A stretch of DNA of 23,085 bases, taken from IMG/VR virus record IMGVR_UViG_3300031232_000033, positions 1-23,085 of that record. One strand, written 5' to 3'. The position numbers and the translations under genes are program-made. Shown here one piece after another: positions 6,001 to 11,649 of the stretch. Position 1 is the first letter of the stretch; the number at the start of each line of letters is the position of its first letter. Source of the stretch: a virus. The notes below the pieces were generated by a model. The model was not told the origin of the DNA, searched no databases, and was given only the letters and a program-made list of their open reading frames with translations.

Positions 6001-6759
6001 GTACTGACGCAGCGAGGATTCGTCGCTGCGAAGGACATCAAACGCGGCGATTACATCTTCAAGACCAACGATCCAACCGCTCTGGTCCGGGCGTTGGAGG
6101 TAGAGGACTACGAAGTCGAGGCCCGCTGCGAAAACCTTTTTGACGCGCTTGCGCTGCGTGGCACGTTGACGAACGCTAGGACGGAAGTCTTGGACTTCCA
6201 CGGCGACGGCGTTGTCGATGGTGAAGTCGACATTGTAAGAACCGAAGGCCCGGTCGTGGCGGATGTGGCCGCCGATGGCGATCAGCACGGCATAGACCCG
6301 GGCTTCCGCCGGGGTCATTGGCCGCCCGCGCCGCTCGATGCCGACGGCTCGGCGGTTGCTGTAGCGGGTGGCGAGGCTGGCGCTGCGGACGCGCCGAGCG
6401 GCGCCCTTGGCCGCGACTCGCCGCTGCTCGGGGGTCTTGCGCCGCTCGGCGGCGAGCCGGTACTCGTGGGGGCTTCGCATAAGCAGACCCAGCCGGGCAA
6501 ATCGGTGTCGGAGGGTACTGCTGCTGCAGCCGAGATCATTCGCGAGATCCACAGTCGACTCCCCGCGGCCGTAGCGCTCGTGCAGGTGAAGGACGTCATC
6601 GCGGGAAAGCGTTACTCGGGCCATGTGTTCAACCTCGAAACGGTGAGCGGATGGTTCCTCGCGGACTCAATAGTAGTACATAACTGCAAGTGTGATTTCG
6701 TCACCGTATACCCGGGCGATCCGGAGGCTGCTGACTTAGAGGACGACACCGTCCACTAG
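2995..6759 (+). CDS. Effector-MuF minor head fusion protein interrupted by an intein
   Basis: A 1254-residue precursor, about 983 residues after intein removal. It starts at an ATG that overlaps the previous gene by 20 bases. In order: tag at 37-50; an ART-like domain at about 135-372 (LYHVT, ISLTS, then GESEY carrying Glu355-x-Glu357, followed by RVASGS); a tag variant KGDVPGHAFHGNQY at 377-390; a ParB/sulfiredoxin-like domain at about 440-525 (LRDSVKEHGITSPI, VAEGNHR); KGDVAGHEFHGNQW at 547-560; a GNAT-like domain at about 595-680 (KTGAGSKAL, LADWYRRAGF). The MuF/SPP1 gp7-type minor head domain runs from about 700, with ERADMIARTE near 884-893, and ends in HPN/CKCDF. The intein sits inside that last motif at residues 960-1230. 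MuF proteins bind the portal region and assemble inside the capsid. Known MuF polymorphic toxins usually carry the toxin after MuF; here the enzymes precede it. The fold calls are motif-based. Confidence 0.8.
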   Translation: MRARSAEGGAHLDGGFLNDEEPLFDADLVESDEALEKGDLPGHEFRGNQWTGGGGSWPNVATSDAWKTPRKEFVGPYPAVGDYNSPEAVAWRQKEADWDRSMVMALTQGDITQEDARTLGFFNSEGYPWQPLPDTLYHVTSAGDAVQVEGLKTRDESGNTSGIGGGTSDTISLTSDRAMADQYLNGMLLAHDVMTGKITPEDLVQQAKDGTDAKGPSYSNLLDTYSRESARSIDGLPSQLYDTLNGTRSWFVGEDTPPESVALRLSFQGVNAKDLGDAHLVGGFMQRASTSEERVHQKAELINRSLFWRDVAGGPANPAFFTNDWNKFAATPRSDIKLLEFETKPGSQGKYVAGESEYRVASGSVLRLKSVLKSVQKGDVPGHAFHGNQYTDGGADGPGSQPAQVKGVFFDNPRGSWEEGEKAKAEASKMKVSGAVTAGFTGRLPVDELKGLPGENNEHLIPNITHDDKGAPLRDSVKEHGITSPISIQVNHRGEAYVAEGNHRLALAAEFGHKTVPVRVWYRAGSENVPGHFNLETMRARFGKVRKGDVAGHEFHGNQWTGGGGIKSFMDELHAQTSTNPLNERERVAPGSNAAIEVYAHGTSAHISDIRSFKPGDKTGAGSKALGLLTDLADKHGVTLTLIPKHYGERGPSSSSLADWYRRAGFIGSGEGWDVMTRAPKTVLHLGGTMREIPIGKLAKAVLNRPGPGVTPLEAMTEAHVAALRVKIHEALDAIGRDISDAGVTSYLSLITTATTDADIVDGVLDAVTDANWLAVSDAVDADMVRQFKVGAQLEAVDAGRVAVDIATDWADVHAIAYADARSAEMVGMKWVDGELVVNPNPEWSIQSSTRDMLRSTIEQAVTDGDSAKMLADSILENTAFSEERADMIARTELNLAHIGGRVHTAEELGAVGKYTLLGSEHDTEVPESDECDDAHDAGVIGWDEEFVDGYNFPVFHPNCVISGTRVAAAGVRGAYRRFYEGEVITIRVANHPDLTVTPHHPVLTQRGFVAAKDIKRGDYIFKTNDPTALVRALEVEDYEVEARCENLFDALALRGTLTNARTEVLDFHGDGVVDGEVDIVRTEGPVVADVAADGDQHGIDPGFRRGHWPPAPLDADGSAVAVAGGEAGAADAPSGALGRDSPLLGGLAPLGGEPVLVGASHKQTQPGKSVSEGTAAAAEIIREIHSRLPAAVALVQVKDVIAGKRYSGHVFNLETVSGWFLADSIVVHNCKCDFVTVYPGDPEAADLEDDTVH
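3103..3144 (+). repeat. Peptide tag, GHEFRGNQW type, copy 5
   Basis: Encodes KGDLPGHEFRGNQW, then TGGGG. It lies 36 residues from the start of the MuF fusion protein. Confidence 0.9.
4123..4164 (+). repeat. Peptide tag, GHEFRGNQW type, copy 6 (divergent)
   Basis: Encodes KGDVPGHAFHGNQY, then TDGG. This is the only copy with Tyr instead of the final Trp. It lies between the ART-like and ParB-like domains. Confidence 0.85.
4633..4674 (+). repeat. Peptide tag, GHEFRGNQW type, copy 7
   Basis: Encodes KGDVAGHEFHGNQW, then TGGGG. The usual Pro is Ala. It lies between the ParB-like and GNAT-like domains. Confidence 0.9.
5881..6624 (-). CDS. Antisense HTH + Vsr/EDxHD-like homing endonuclease nested in the intein
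   Basis: A 247-residue frame on the minus strand, codon-aligned with the intein frame and covering nearly all of it. Residues 11-50 read as a helix-turn-helix (STVDLANDLGCSSSTLRHRF). TPAEARVYA (Glu107) is followed by SYNVDFTI (Asp133) and AVAVEVQ (Glu143), the strand-turn-strand core expected of Vsr/EDxHD-type endonucleases. A basic helix RKRVKKVFAAG and strand FVVLYL follow, then a C-terminal region with LRQYRVVRGDG. The histidine usually found soon after the second strand is not evident, so activity may be lost. The start has a GAGG Shine-Dalgarno 8 bases upstream. Codon-aligned antisense frames in GC-rich DNA are often open by chance, so the call rests on the motifs and the ribosome site. 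If real, it would be the homing enzyme of the intein. Confidence 0.6.
   Translation of the reverse strand: MARVTLSRDDVLHLHERYGRGESTVDLANDLGCSSSTLRHRFARLGLLMRSPHEYRLAAERRKTPEQRRVAAKGAARRVRSASLATRYSNRRAVGIERRGRPMTPAEARVYAVLIAIGGHIRHDRAFGSYNVDFTIDNAVAVEVQDFRPSVRQRATQRKRVKKVFAAGLDFVVLYLQRPDQSGWIVGLEDVIAAFDVLRSDESSLRQYRVVRGDGKVGVVRDANGDDFPFVEAPVRAANASGGNAGA
6633..6636 (-). promoter_or_regulatory. Shine-Dalgarno of the antisense endonuclease frame
   Basis: Reads GAGG on the minus strand, with 8 bases between it and the ATG at 6624-6622. It lies inside intein block F on the plus strand. Its spacing is right for a used ribosome site and supports the antisense gene being real. No minus-strand promoter was recognised upstream. 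Confidence 0.5.
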
Positions 6760-6818
6760 CGGGCTCGCGCGCGCGGCGATTTTCGGGGAGTAGCGCACCC
6801 CGGTTCCAGACTCGATCC

Positions 6819-8288
6819 ATGTTGGATCAAGCCTCGATCTTCGCCCGCATCATCAAGGTCGACGAACCCCAGCGCACGGTCTATGGCCGGGCCGCTCAGG
6901 AAGTCCGCGACCGCTCCGACGAGATCTTCGACTACGCCAGCTCCCGGCCTCTGTTCGAGAGCTGGAGCGCCGAGGTGTCCGCCGACAGCGCGGGCAAGTC
7001 GCTCGGCAACGTCCGCGCCATGCACGGCTCGGTGGCCGCGGGCAAGGTCACGGAGATCTCGTTCGATGACATCGAAAAAGCCATCGACGTAGCCGCAAAG
7101 ATCGTCGACGACGCCGAGTGGCAGAAGGTGCTCGAAGGCGTCTACACCGGGTTTTCCATCGGTGGCCGCTACGTCCGCAAGTGGACCGACACGGTCGACG
7201 GCACGAAGGTGCAGCGCTACACCGCGGCGCCCACCGAGATCTCAATCGTGGATCGGCCGTGCATTCCCACGGCGAAATTCTTCAACGTCCAGAAGGCCGA
7301 CGGCTCCGTGCTGATCGTGCCCTTCAAGGCGACCGTCGACGAAATCGCAGTCAAGGCATCCGAGTTCACGAAGGCGCTCGTCGCCGATCTGCTCGCCAAG
7401 GACTTCGTCGCGCCCGCAAGCGCCACCGAGGGCATCAATGCCTATCGGACTGGCGATCCCAAATCCAAGCGCGCCAAACGCACCCCGAAATCTGGGGCCC
7501 CCGCCGATGACGGCGACAGCATGAACGCAGATGAGCCGCGCGATGAGGCGGCGAACCGGAAGGCGACCAGCGGGGCCGAGCTGAAGAAGGGCATGGCCGG
7601 GGTCGTCGAATTTTTCGCACTGCTGCGGGACCTCGAAGTGTTTGCGCAGGGCCAGCAGTACGAAGCGAGTGCTGAAGGTGATGTCTCGCCGATTCCCGCG
7701 GACCTCCGCGCGCGGATCGCAGATCTCGCGGAAGTCGGCATCGCGCTTGTGCAGGAAGAGGCCGCCGAACTTGTGGCAGGCACCGAATTAGTAGTCCCGC
7801 TGGCTCCGATGGCGATGCCCGAGATGGCAATGGCTGACGGCGCAGGGAAACGGCAACCGACCGAGGAATCAATCATGAGTGACACCACCGCCGTCGTCGA
7901 GAAGACCGCCCCGGCCGCCGATCCCGCCGCCGATGTGGCCAAGGCTTTCCCGCCGGATGACTCGAAGTGCTCGAAGTGCGGCCAGACGCTGCCCGAGACG
8001 AAGAAGGCGGACACCGCTGCTGATTCCAACGCAGCGCTCATCGCCGAGACGGTCACCGCCGTCATCAAGGCCCTCGGGCTTGCACCGAATTCCGAAGTGG
8101 CACCGGCCGCCGCCGCGGCGCCCGCGCCCGCGCTACTTGCAGTGGAGAAGGACGGCAGCGTCGCGAAGGTCAGCGCCGCGGATGAGCTGATGAAGTCCGT
8201 AGAGCCGATCCATACGGGTGCGGAAGTGAACAAGACGGCCAGCCTGATCAAAGCCGTGCACGCGCGCGGCCCTGACCGGCTGCTCTGA
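6819..8288 (+). CDS. Capsid maturation protease fused to scaffold (XkdF/S78-like)
   Basis: A 489-residue protein. The N-terminal 150 residues match prohead protease patterns: IIKVDEPQRTVYGRA, then AMHG with candidate catalytic His69, VYTGFSIGGRY with candidate catalytic Ser113, and TEISIVDRPCIP. The remainder is Ala/Glu/Pro-rich and helical, as expected of a scaffolding domain, with a CSKCG motif near residue 365. The protease would cut the scaffold and itself, and possibly the tagged effectors, during capsid maturation. The start was chosen because the conserved start of the family (a few residues before KVDE.QR) begins here; the ribosome site is weak, since GGGGAG lies about 28 bases upstream. 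A second in-frame start within the gene appears to give a separate scaffold. It lies directly upstream of the major capsid gene, the usual order. Confidence 0.85.
   Translation: MLDQASIFARIIKVDEPQRTVYGRAAQEVRDRSDEIFDYASSRPLFESWSAEVSADSAGKSLGNVRAMHGSVAAGKVTEISFDDIEKAIDVAAKIVDDAEWQKVLEGVYTGFSIGGRYVRKWTDTVDGTKVQRYTAAPTEISIVDRPCIPTAKFFNVQKADGSVLIVPFKATVDEIAVKASEFTKALVADLLAKDFVAPASATEGINAYRTGDPKSKRAKRTPKSGAPADDGDSMNADEPRDEAANRKATSGAELKKGMAGVVEFFALLRDLEVFAQGQQYEASAEGDVSPIPADLRARIADLAEVGIALVQEEAAELVAGTELVVPLAPMAMPEMAMADGAGKRQPTEESIMSDTTAVVEKTAPAADPAADVAKAFPPDDSKCSKCGQTLPETKKADTAADSNAALIAETVTAVIKALGLAPNSEVAPAAAAAPAPALLAVEKDGSVAKVSAADELMKSVEPIHTGAEVNKTASLIKAVHARGPDRLL
7863..7867 (+). promoter_or_regulatory. 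Internal ribosome site for the nested scaffold
   Basis: GAGGA inside the protease gene, 7 bases before the in-frame ATG at 7875. Its quality relative to the gene's own start argues for separate scaffold synthesis. Confidence 0.65.
7875..8288 (+). CDS. Nested scaffold protein from internal in-frame start
   Basis: An ATG at residue 353 of the protease gene begins MSDTTAVVEKTAPA and would yield a 137-residue protein ending at the same stop. GAGGA at 7863-7867 lies 7 bases upstream, a better ribosome site than that of the full gene. The product is acidic and Ala/Pro-rich, with CSKCGQTLPETKK near its start (a single CxxC pair), and ends in a helical region. Phage lambda is known to make its scaffold Nu3 from an internal start within protease gene C; this has the same layout. 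Expression is inferred from the ribosome site. Confidence 0.7.
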   Translation: MSDTTAVVEKTAPAADPAADVAKAFPPDDSKCSKCGQTLPETKKADTAADSNAALIAETVTAVIKALGLAPNSEVAPAAAAAPAPALLAVEKDGSVAKVSAADELMKSVEPIHTGAEVNKTASLIKAVHARGPDRLL

Positions 8289-8326
8289 CTCCAACCCCAA
8301 TCGGCCGCGCGCCGCCTCGAACTTTC

Positions 8327-8330
8327 GGAG
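8327..8330 (+). promoter_or_regulatory. Ribosome site of the major capsid gene
   Basis: GGAG with an 8-base spacer to the ATG at 8339. It lies in the 50-base gap after the protease gene, where no promoter could be recognised. Confidence 0.7.
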
Positions 8331-8338
8331 AGACGAAC

Positions 8339-9820
8339 ATGAATGGAAACTCGCAGATCATCGACGCGCTCAAGGCCGCCATGGGGACGGGCCTGCGCAA
8401 GGACTGGACCCAGCCCAGTTCGGCCGTGCAGGGCATCAATTACTACAACCTTGAAGCCCCGGCCAAGACGCTCTACCCGGTACACACGCCGCTGCGCAAT
8501 CGCACCGCGCGCGTGAAGGCCGTCGGTGGTACGCAGGCCAACTGGCGCGCGATCACGGCGATCAATTCGGGGAACACCCGGGCTGGCGTCTCGCAGGGTA
8601 ACCGCGGTGGCTCCATTCAGACGACCGTCGCGAACTACACGGCAGCCTTCGCGGGTATCGGCCTTGAGGACTACGCGACCTTCGAGGCGGACTACGCCGC
8701 GAACGGCTTTCAGGACGTGAAGGCGCTTGCGGTCGAGGGCCTGCTGCGCTCGACCATGATCGCGGAAGAGGCGCTGATCCTCGGCGGCAATGCCTCGCTC
8801 CTGCTTGGCACTGCGACCGCGCCGACCGTCACGGCGGGTTCGGCGGGCGCGCTCGCCGCGTCGACCACGCATTCGGTCATCGTCACGGGCCTCACGCTCG
8901 AAGCCTACCTCGCCTACACGGTCGCGGGCGGCATCACGGCGTCGGTCACGCGGACCAATCGCGACGGCAGCTCGGACACCTTCGGTGGCGGCGTCGGTCG
9001 CAAGTCGGCAGCCTCGGCGGCTGCGACCACGACGGGCACGACCGGCTCGCTCGCGTGCACGGTCCCGGTCATCAAGGGCGCCGTCGCCTACGCATGGTAC
9101 TGGGGCGCGACCGCTGGCACGGAGCTGCTCGGTGCGATCACCACGATCAATTCGGTTCTGATCACGGCTGCCGCGTCGGGCACCCAGAACGCGACCGATC
9201 TGCCCGCGTCCGACCAGAGCAAGAACGGGCTCGTGTTCGACGGCCTGATGACTCACTGCTACGGCTCGAACTACGGCGGCTACGTCCAGACGCTCGCGAC
9301 TGGCACGGCGGGCACCGGCACGACGCTGACCTCGGACAACGCTGGCGGCATCGTCGAGATCGACAAGGCCCTGCAGTATTTCTGGGATGCGCTGCGACTC
9401 TCGCCGACCGACATCTACGTCTCCTCGCAGGAGATGGCGAACATCGGCAAGAAGATCCTCGCGGGCAACAGCTCGGCGGCCCAGCGGTTCGTGTTCCAGT
9501 ACACGGATCAGGGCGTCGTCGCTGGCGGCGTGATGGTCCGCAGCTACCTGAACAAGTTCTCGATGGCTGGCGCTCAGGAGATCCCGGTGCACCTGCACCC
9601 GAACCTCCCGCCGGGCACGATCCTGTTCTACACGGGCACGCTGCCGTACCCGCTCTCGAACGTGTCGAACGTCACGCAGATGCTGCTCCGCAAGGACTAC
9701 GAGCAGATCGAATGGCCGCGTGTGTCGCGCAAGTACGAGTACGGCATCTACTTCGACGGCGTGCTGCAGAACTACTTCCCGCCCTCGTTCGGCCTCATCA
9801 CGAACATCGCCAACGGCTGA
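8339..9820 (+). CDS. Major capsid protein with Ig/FN3-like insertion
   Basis: A 493-residue protein with a GGAG ribosome site 8 bases before the ATG. It follows the protease/scaffold gene and precedes a terminator, the normal place for the major capsid gene. The N-terminal part (LYPVHTPLRNRTARV, ANYTAAFAGIGLEDYATFEAD, AEEALILGG) and C-terminal part (YVSSQEMANIGKKIL, HLHPNLPPGTILFYT, EQIEWPRVSRKYEYGIYFDG) resemble HK97-fold capsid proteins of siphoviruses. Residues about 157-285 are a Thr/Ser/Gly/Ala-rich beta segment of the Ig or fibronectin III kind, inserted within the shell fold and probably exposed on the capsid surface. Without it the protein would be about 365 residues. The fold assignment is by pattern and context. 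Confidence 0.85.
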   Translation: MNGNSQIIDALKAAMGTGLRKDWTQPSSAVQGINYYNLEAPAKTLYPVHTPLRNRTARVKAVGGTQANWRAITAINSGNTRAGVSQGNRGGSIQTTVANYTAAFAGIGLEDYATFEADYAANGFQDVKALAVEGLLRSTMIAEEALILGGNASLLLGTATAPTVTAGSAGALAASTTHSVIVTGLTLEAYLAYTVAGGITASVTRTNRDGSSDTFGGGVGRKSAASAAATTTGTTGSLACTVPVIKGAVAYAWYWGATAGTELLGAITTINSVLITAAASGTQNATDLPASDQSKNGLVFDGLMTHCYGSNYGGYVQTLATGTAGTGTTLTSDNAGGIVEIDKALQYFWDALRLSPTDIYVSSQEMANIGKKILAGNSSAAQRFVFQYTDQGVVAGGVMVRSYLNKFSMAGAQEIPVHLHPNLPPGTILFYTGTLPYPLSNVSNVTQMLLRKDYEQIEWPRVSRKYEYGIYFDGVLQNYFPPSFGLITNIANG

Positions 9821-9847
9821 GCCGTCGGCGAGTGATGAATCGCGGGG

Positions 9848-9878
9848 GGGCCGGGATTCGCAAGGATCCCGGCCCTTT
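9848..9878 (+). terminator. Hairpin terminator after the capsid gene
   Basis: A perfect 10-bp stem (GGGCCGGGAT pairing with ATCCCGGCCC) with the 8-base loop TCGCAAGG, followed by only three T residues. It lies 28 bases after the capsid stop. It may end or attenuate transcription so that capsid mRNA exceeds that of the downstream tail genes. The short T tract suggests partial termination. Confidence 0.75.
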
Positions 9879-9884
9879 GCACAT

Positions 9885-9890
9885 AGGAGG
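9885..9890 (+). promoter_or_regulatory. Ribosome site fixing the GTG start of the small head gene
   Basis: AGGAGG lies 7 bases before GTG 9898. It decides the start, because the same frame is open far upstream through the capsid gene as a shadow. Confidence 0.8.
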
Positions 9891-9897
9891 GGCTGCC

Positions 9898-10107
9898 GTG
9901 AACCTGATGCACACACATTTCACGAAGATCGTCATCGAGGGCGTCGACTACGAGGCCACCGACGGCGTCTTCGACATCCGGCCGAGCCATGTCGGCCGGG
10001 CGTGCGAACTGGGGCTGACCCGGGTTGTCGTGCCCGAGGCGCCTCCTGAGCCCGATCCGGACCCAATCCCCGAGCCCCGGCACGAGCGCCCGCGTAAGGG
10101 GCTCTGA
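9898..10107 (+). CDS. Small hypothetical head-region protein
   Basis: A 69-residue product from a GTG start. The start is set by AGGAGG at 9885-9890, 7 bases upstream, the strongest ribosome site in the window. The protein begins MNLMHTHFTKIVIEGVDYEATDGVFDIRPSHVGRACELGLTR in outline and ends in a Pro/Glu/Asp-rich then basic tail (PEPDPDPIPEPRHERPRKGL). It sits between the capsid gene and the head-tail connector, a place where siphoviruses often encode a small head or decoration-like protein. Family not recognised. Confidence 0.8.
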   Translation: MNLMHTHFTKIVIEGVDYEATDGVFDIRPSHVGRACELGLTRVVVPEAPPEPDPDPIPEPRHERPRKGL

Positions 10108-10113
10108 GGCCCG

Positions 10114-10743
10114 ATGTACGCGAACCTCACCACCCTGCCAGCCGTCAAGCGGATCCTCAAGATCGCGGACATCGAGACGGCTGACGATGAGCTGCTGACC
10201 TCCCTGATCGAGTCGGCCTCCGACCTGATCGGGCGGTACTGCAGCCGGGACAACTTGGGCGAGGTGATCACCTACGCCGAGACCTACTGGCAGCGCCCGC
10301 CGAGCGGGGTCACGACGTTCAAGTTCCCGAACGTGCTGCTCAACCACTACCCGGCCGTCACGATCACCTCGGCCGTGAGCGGGACACGGGATCTCCCCGT
10401 CCTGACGACGGTCGAGACGGAGACCGTGTCGGGGGTATTCCTGCAAGACGACCGGCGGACCCTGTCGTTCCTGAACACCCCGTGGCTGCAATCCGTCGCG
10501 CCGCTGATCGTGACCTACACGGCAGGGTATGCCCCGGCCGACATCCCCGGCGGCCTCGCGCTCGCCGCGCGGATGCTGGTGATCGAGCTGTACCGCTCGC
10601 CGCAGTCGCTCGGCTACAAGTCCCGCGGCGTCAGTGGCGAGAATCAGGTCTTCGACGACTTCACCAAGTTCGGCATGTCGGGCCGCATCGCGGCGATGCT
10701 GCAGCCGTACCGGAACATGGTACCCCCGGCGGGCCCGCGATGA
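10114..10743 (+). CDS. Head-tail connector (HK97 gp6-like adaptor)
   Basis: A 209-residue protein with GAGG 4 bases before the ATG. The N-terminal helices (LPAVKRILKIAD, DDELLTSLIESASDLIGRYCSR) and the later ADIPGGLALAARMLVIELYR match the gp6/gp15-type adaptor fold, which sits below the portal and forms a dodecameric ring. The middle section is beta-rich (YPAVTITSAVSG, LIVTYTAGY). It overlaps the next gene by 4 bases. Position directly after the capsid genes supports the call. Confidence 0.8.
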   Translation: MYANLTTLPAVKRILKIADIETADDELLTSLIESASDLIGRYCSRDNLGEVITYAETYWQRPPSGVTTFKFPNVLLNHYPAVTITSAVSGTRDLPVLTTVETETVSGVFLQDDRRTLSFLNTPWLQSVAPLIVTYTAGYAPADIPGGLALAARMLVIELYRSPQSLGYKSRGVSGENQVFDDFTKFGMSGRIAAMLQPYRNMVPPAGPR

Positions 10744-11192
10744 CTGGGATCTCGCTCACCATCGTCGGCAAGGAAGAGCTGCGCGCGAAGTTCAAGAACG
10801 CGCGCACGACAATGTCCAGCCGTCTCCAGCTCGTGATGCAACGCGAGATGACGAGGACTGCGGACTGGTCGCGGGAACATCGCCTGTCCGGGAACCCGCT
10901 GCACAATCGCACCAATAACCTGCGCAGCAGCATCCACGGCGAGGCATCAGCGACCGACTCCGAGATCACCGGAATCGTCGGCTCGAACATGATCTACGCG
11001 CCGGTCCACGAATTCGGCGCAGTGATCAGGGCGAAGAATGCGCCGTTCCTGCGCTTTCAGGTCAATGGCCATTGGGTGTCGGTCAAGGAAGTGACGATCC
11101 CCGCGCGCCCGTTCTTGGCCCCGGCGGTCGACGCGATGCGTCAGGAAATCATCGACCGGCTGCGGGACGGCGCGATTGAGGCGTTGAAGTGA
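10740..11192 (+). CDS. HK97 gp10-like tail completion protein
   Basis: A 150-residue protein translationally coupled to the connector by ATGA. It shows the gp10 pattern: GKEELRAKFKNA at the start, then NRTNNLRSSI, YAPVHEFGAVIRAKNAPFLRF, and a C-terminal IPARPFLAPAVDAM. Proteins of this family link the connector to the tail. The match is good across the length. Confidence 0.88.
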   Translation: MTGISLTIVGKEELRAKFKNARTTMSSRLQLVMQREMTRTADWSREHRLSGNPLHNRTNNLRSSIHGEASATDSEITGIVGSNMIYAPVHEFGAVIRAKNAPFLRFQVNGHWVSVKEVTIPARPFLAPAVDAMRQEIIDRLRDGAIEALK

Positions 11193-11635
11193 AGCGCGAG
11201 CCCATCTACGCCGCGCTCGCAGAACGCATCCTGCAGCTCAACGCCGAGCCGTACCTGCTCGGGATCGAGACCATCGGGCGCGATTGGAAGACGTGGGCCT
11301 CGGTGACGAACCAGCCCGCCGTGTTCGTCGTGCCGGTCAAGGAAGACGCGGTCTATCAGCAGGGCCTGCCGATCAAGTGGCGGATCCACGCCGAGATCTG
11401 GGTGTACGTCAAATCGACGCCATCCAAGGCTGGCGTCCAAGTGCTAAATCCGATCCTTGACGCCCTCGAATCCATACTAACTCCAGCGGTCGAGACGACC
11501 CCCGCGAGCGCGTTCACGAACACGCTCGATGGCGCGGTCTTCCGCTGCACGATTTCCGGACCCGTGGAGATTTCCGCTGGGTTCCTCGGCGACCAAACCG
11601 TGGCGCGAGTCCCGGTCGAAATCTTGGCGATCTGA
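11189..11635 (+). CDS. Tail terminator-like protein
   Basis: A 148-residue protein from a GTG start that overlaps the gp10-like gene by 4 bases. It lies between the gp10-like gene and the tail tube gene, the place of gpU-type tail terminators. It begins REPIYAALAERILQL and has a beta-rich core (PAVFVVPVKED, IHAEIWVYVKS) and a final RVPVEILAI strand, in line with that fold. Sequence evidence alone is modest; the assignment leans on gene order. Confidence 0.65.
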   Translation: MKREPIYAALAERILQLNAEPYLLGIETIGRDWKTWASVTNQPAVFVVPVKEDAVYQQGLPIKWRIHAEIWVYVKSTPSKAGVQVLNPILDALESILTPAVETTPASAFTNTLDGAVFRCTISGPVEISAGFLGDQTVARVPVEILAI

Positions 11636-11649
11636 TCGAGAGGTGATTT

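Larger units (their letters stand above)
5872..6684 (+). mobile_element. Intein (Hint domain) in the MuF HPN/CKC motif
   Basis: 271 residues from Cys960 to Asn1230 of the host precursor. Block A begins CVISGTRVAA directly after HPN. Block B is NHPDLTVTPHHPVLT, with the TxxH pair Thr998 and His1001. Block F is GHVFNLETVSGWFLADSIVVHN, with penultimate His1229 and terminal Asn1230, and the +1 extein residue is Cys1231. All residues needed for standard Cys1/Asn/Cys+1 protein splicing are present. Removing the intein restores HPNCKCDF, the normal end of MuF/gp7-type head proteins. The middle of the sense reading (about 1085-1170) is Gly/Ala/Pro-rich and shows no LAGLIDADG or HNH endonuclease. The opposite strand supplies an endonuclease-like frame instead. 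Confidence 0.93.

Noticed and set aside
6050-6600. A LAGLIDADG or HNH endonuclease in the sense frame of the intein
   Set aside because: No such motif is visible. The sense middle is Gly/Ala/Pro-rich, as expected when the other strand carries the coding pressure.
6785-6801. Small GGGG...CCCC hairpin in the 59-base gap after the MuF gene as a terminator
   Set aside because: Only four base pairs and no T tract. The gap holds no other signal I could support.
9055-9897. A plus-strand frame running through the capsid gene into the small head gene
   Set aside because: Only the part from GTG 9898 has a ribosome site and sensible composition. The upstream part is an Arg-rich shadow of the capsid gene.
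7442-9916. An 824-codon open frame on the minus strand opposite the protease and capsid genes
   Set aside because: Arg/Asp/Val-rich composition typical of GC-rich antisense shadows. It has no recognisable domain and lies opposite two well-supported genes.
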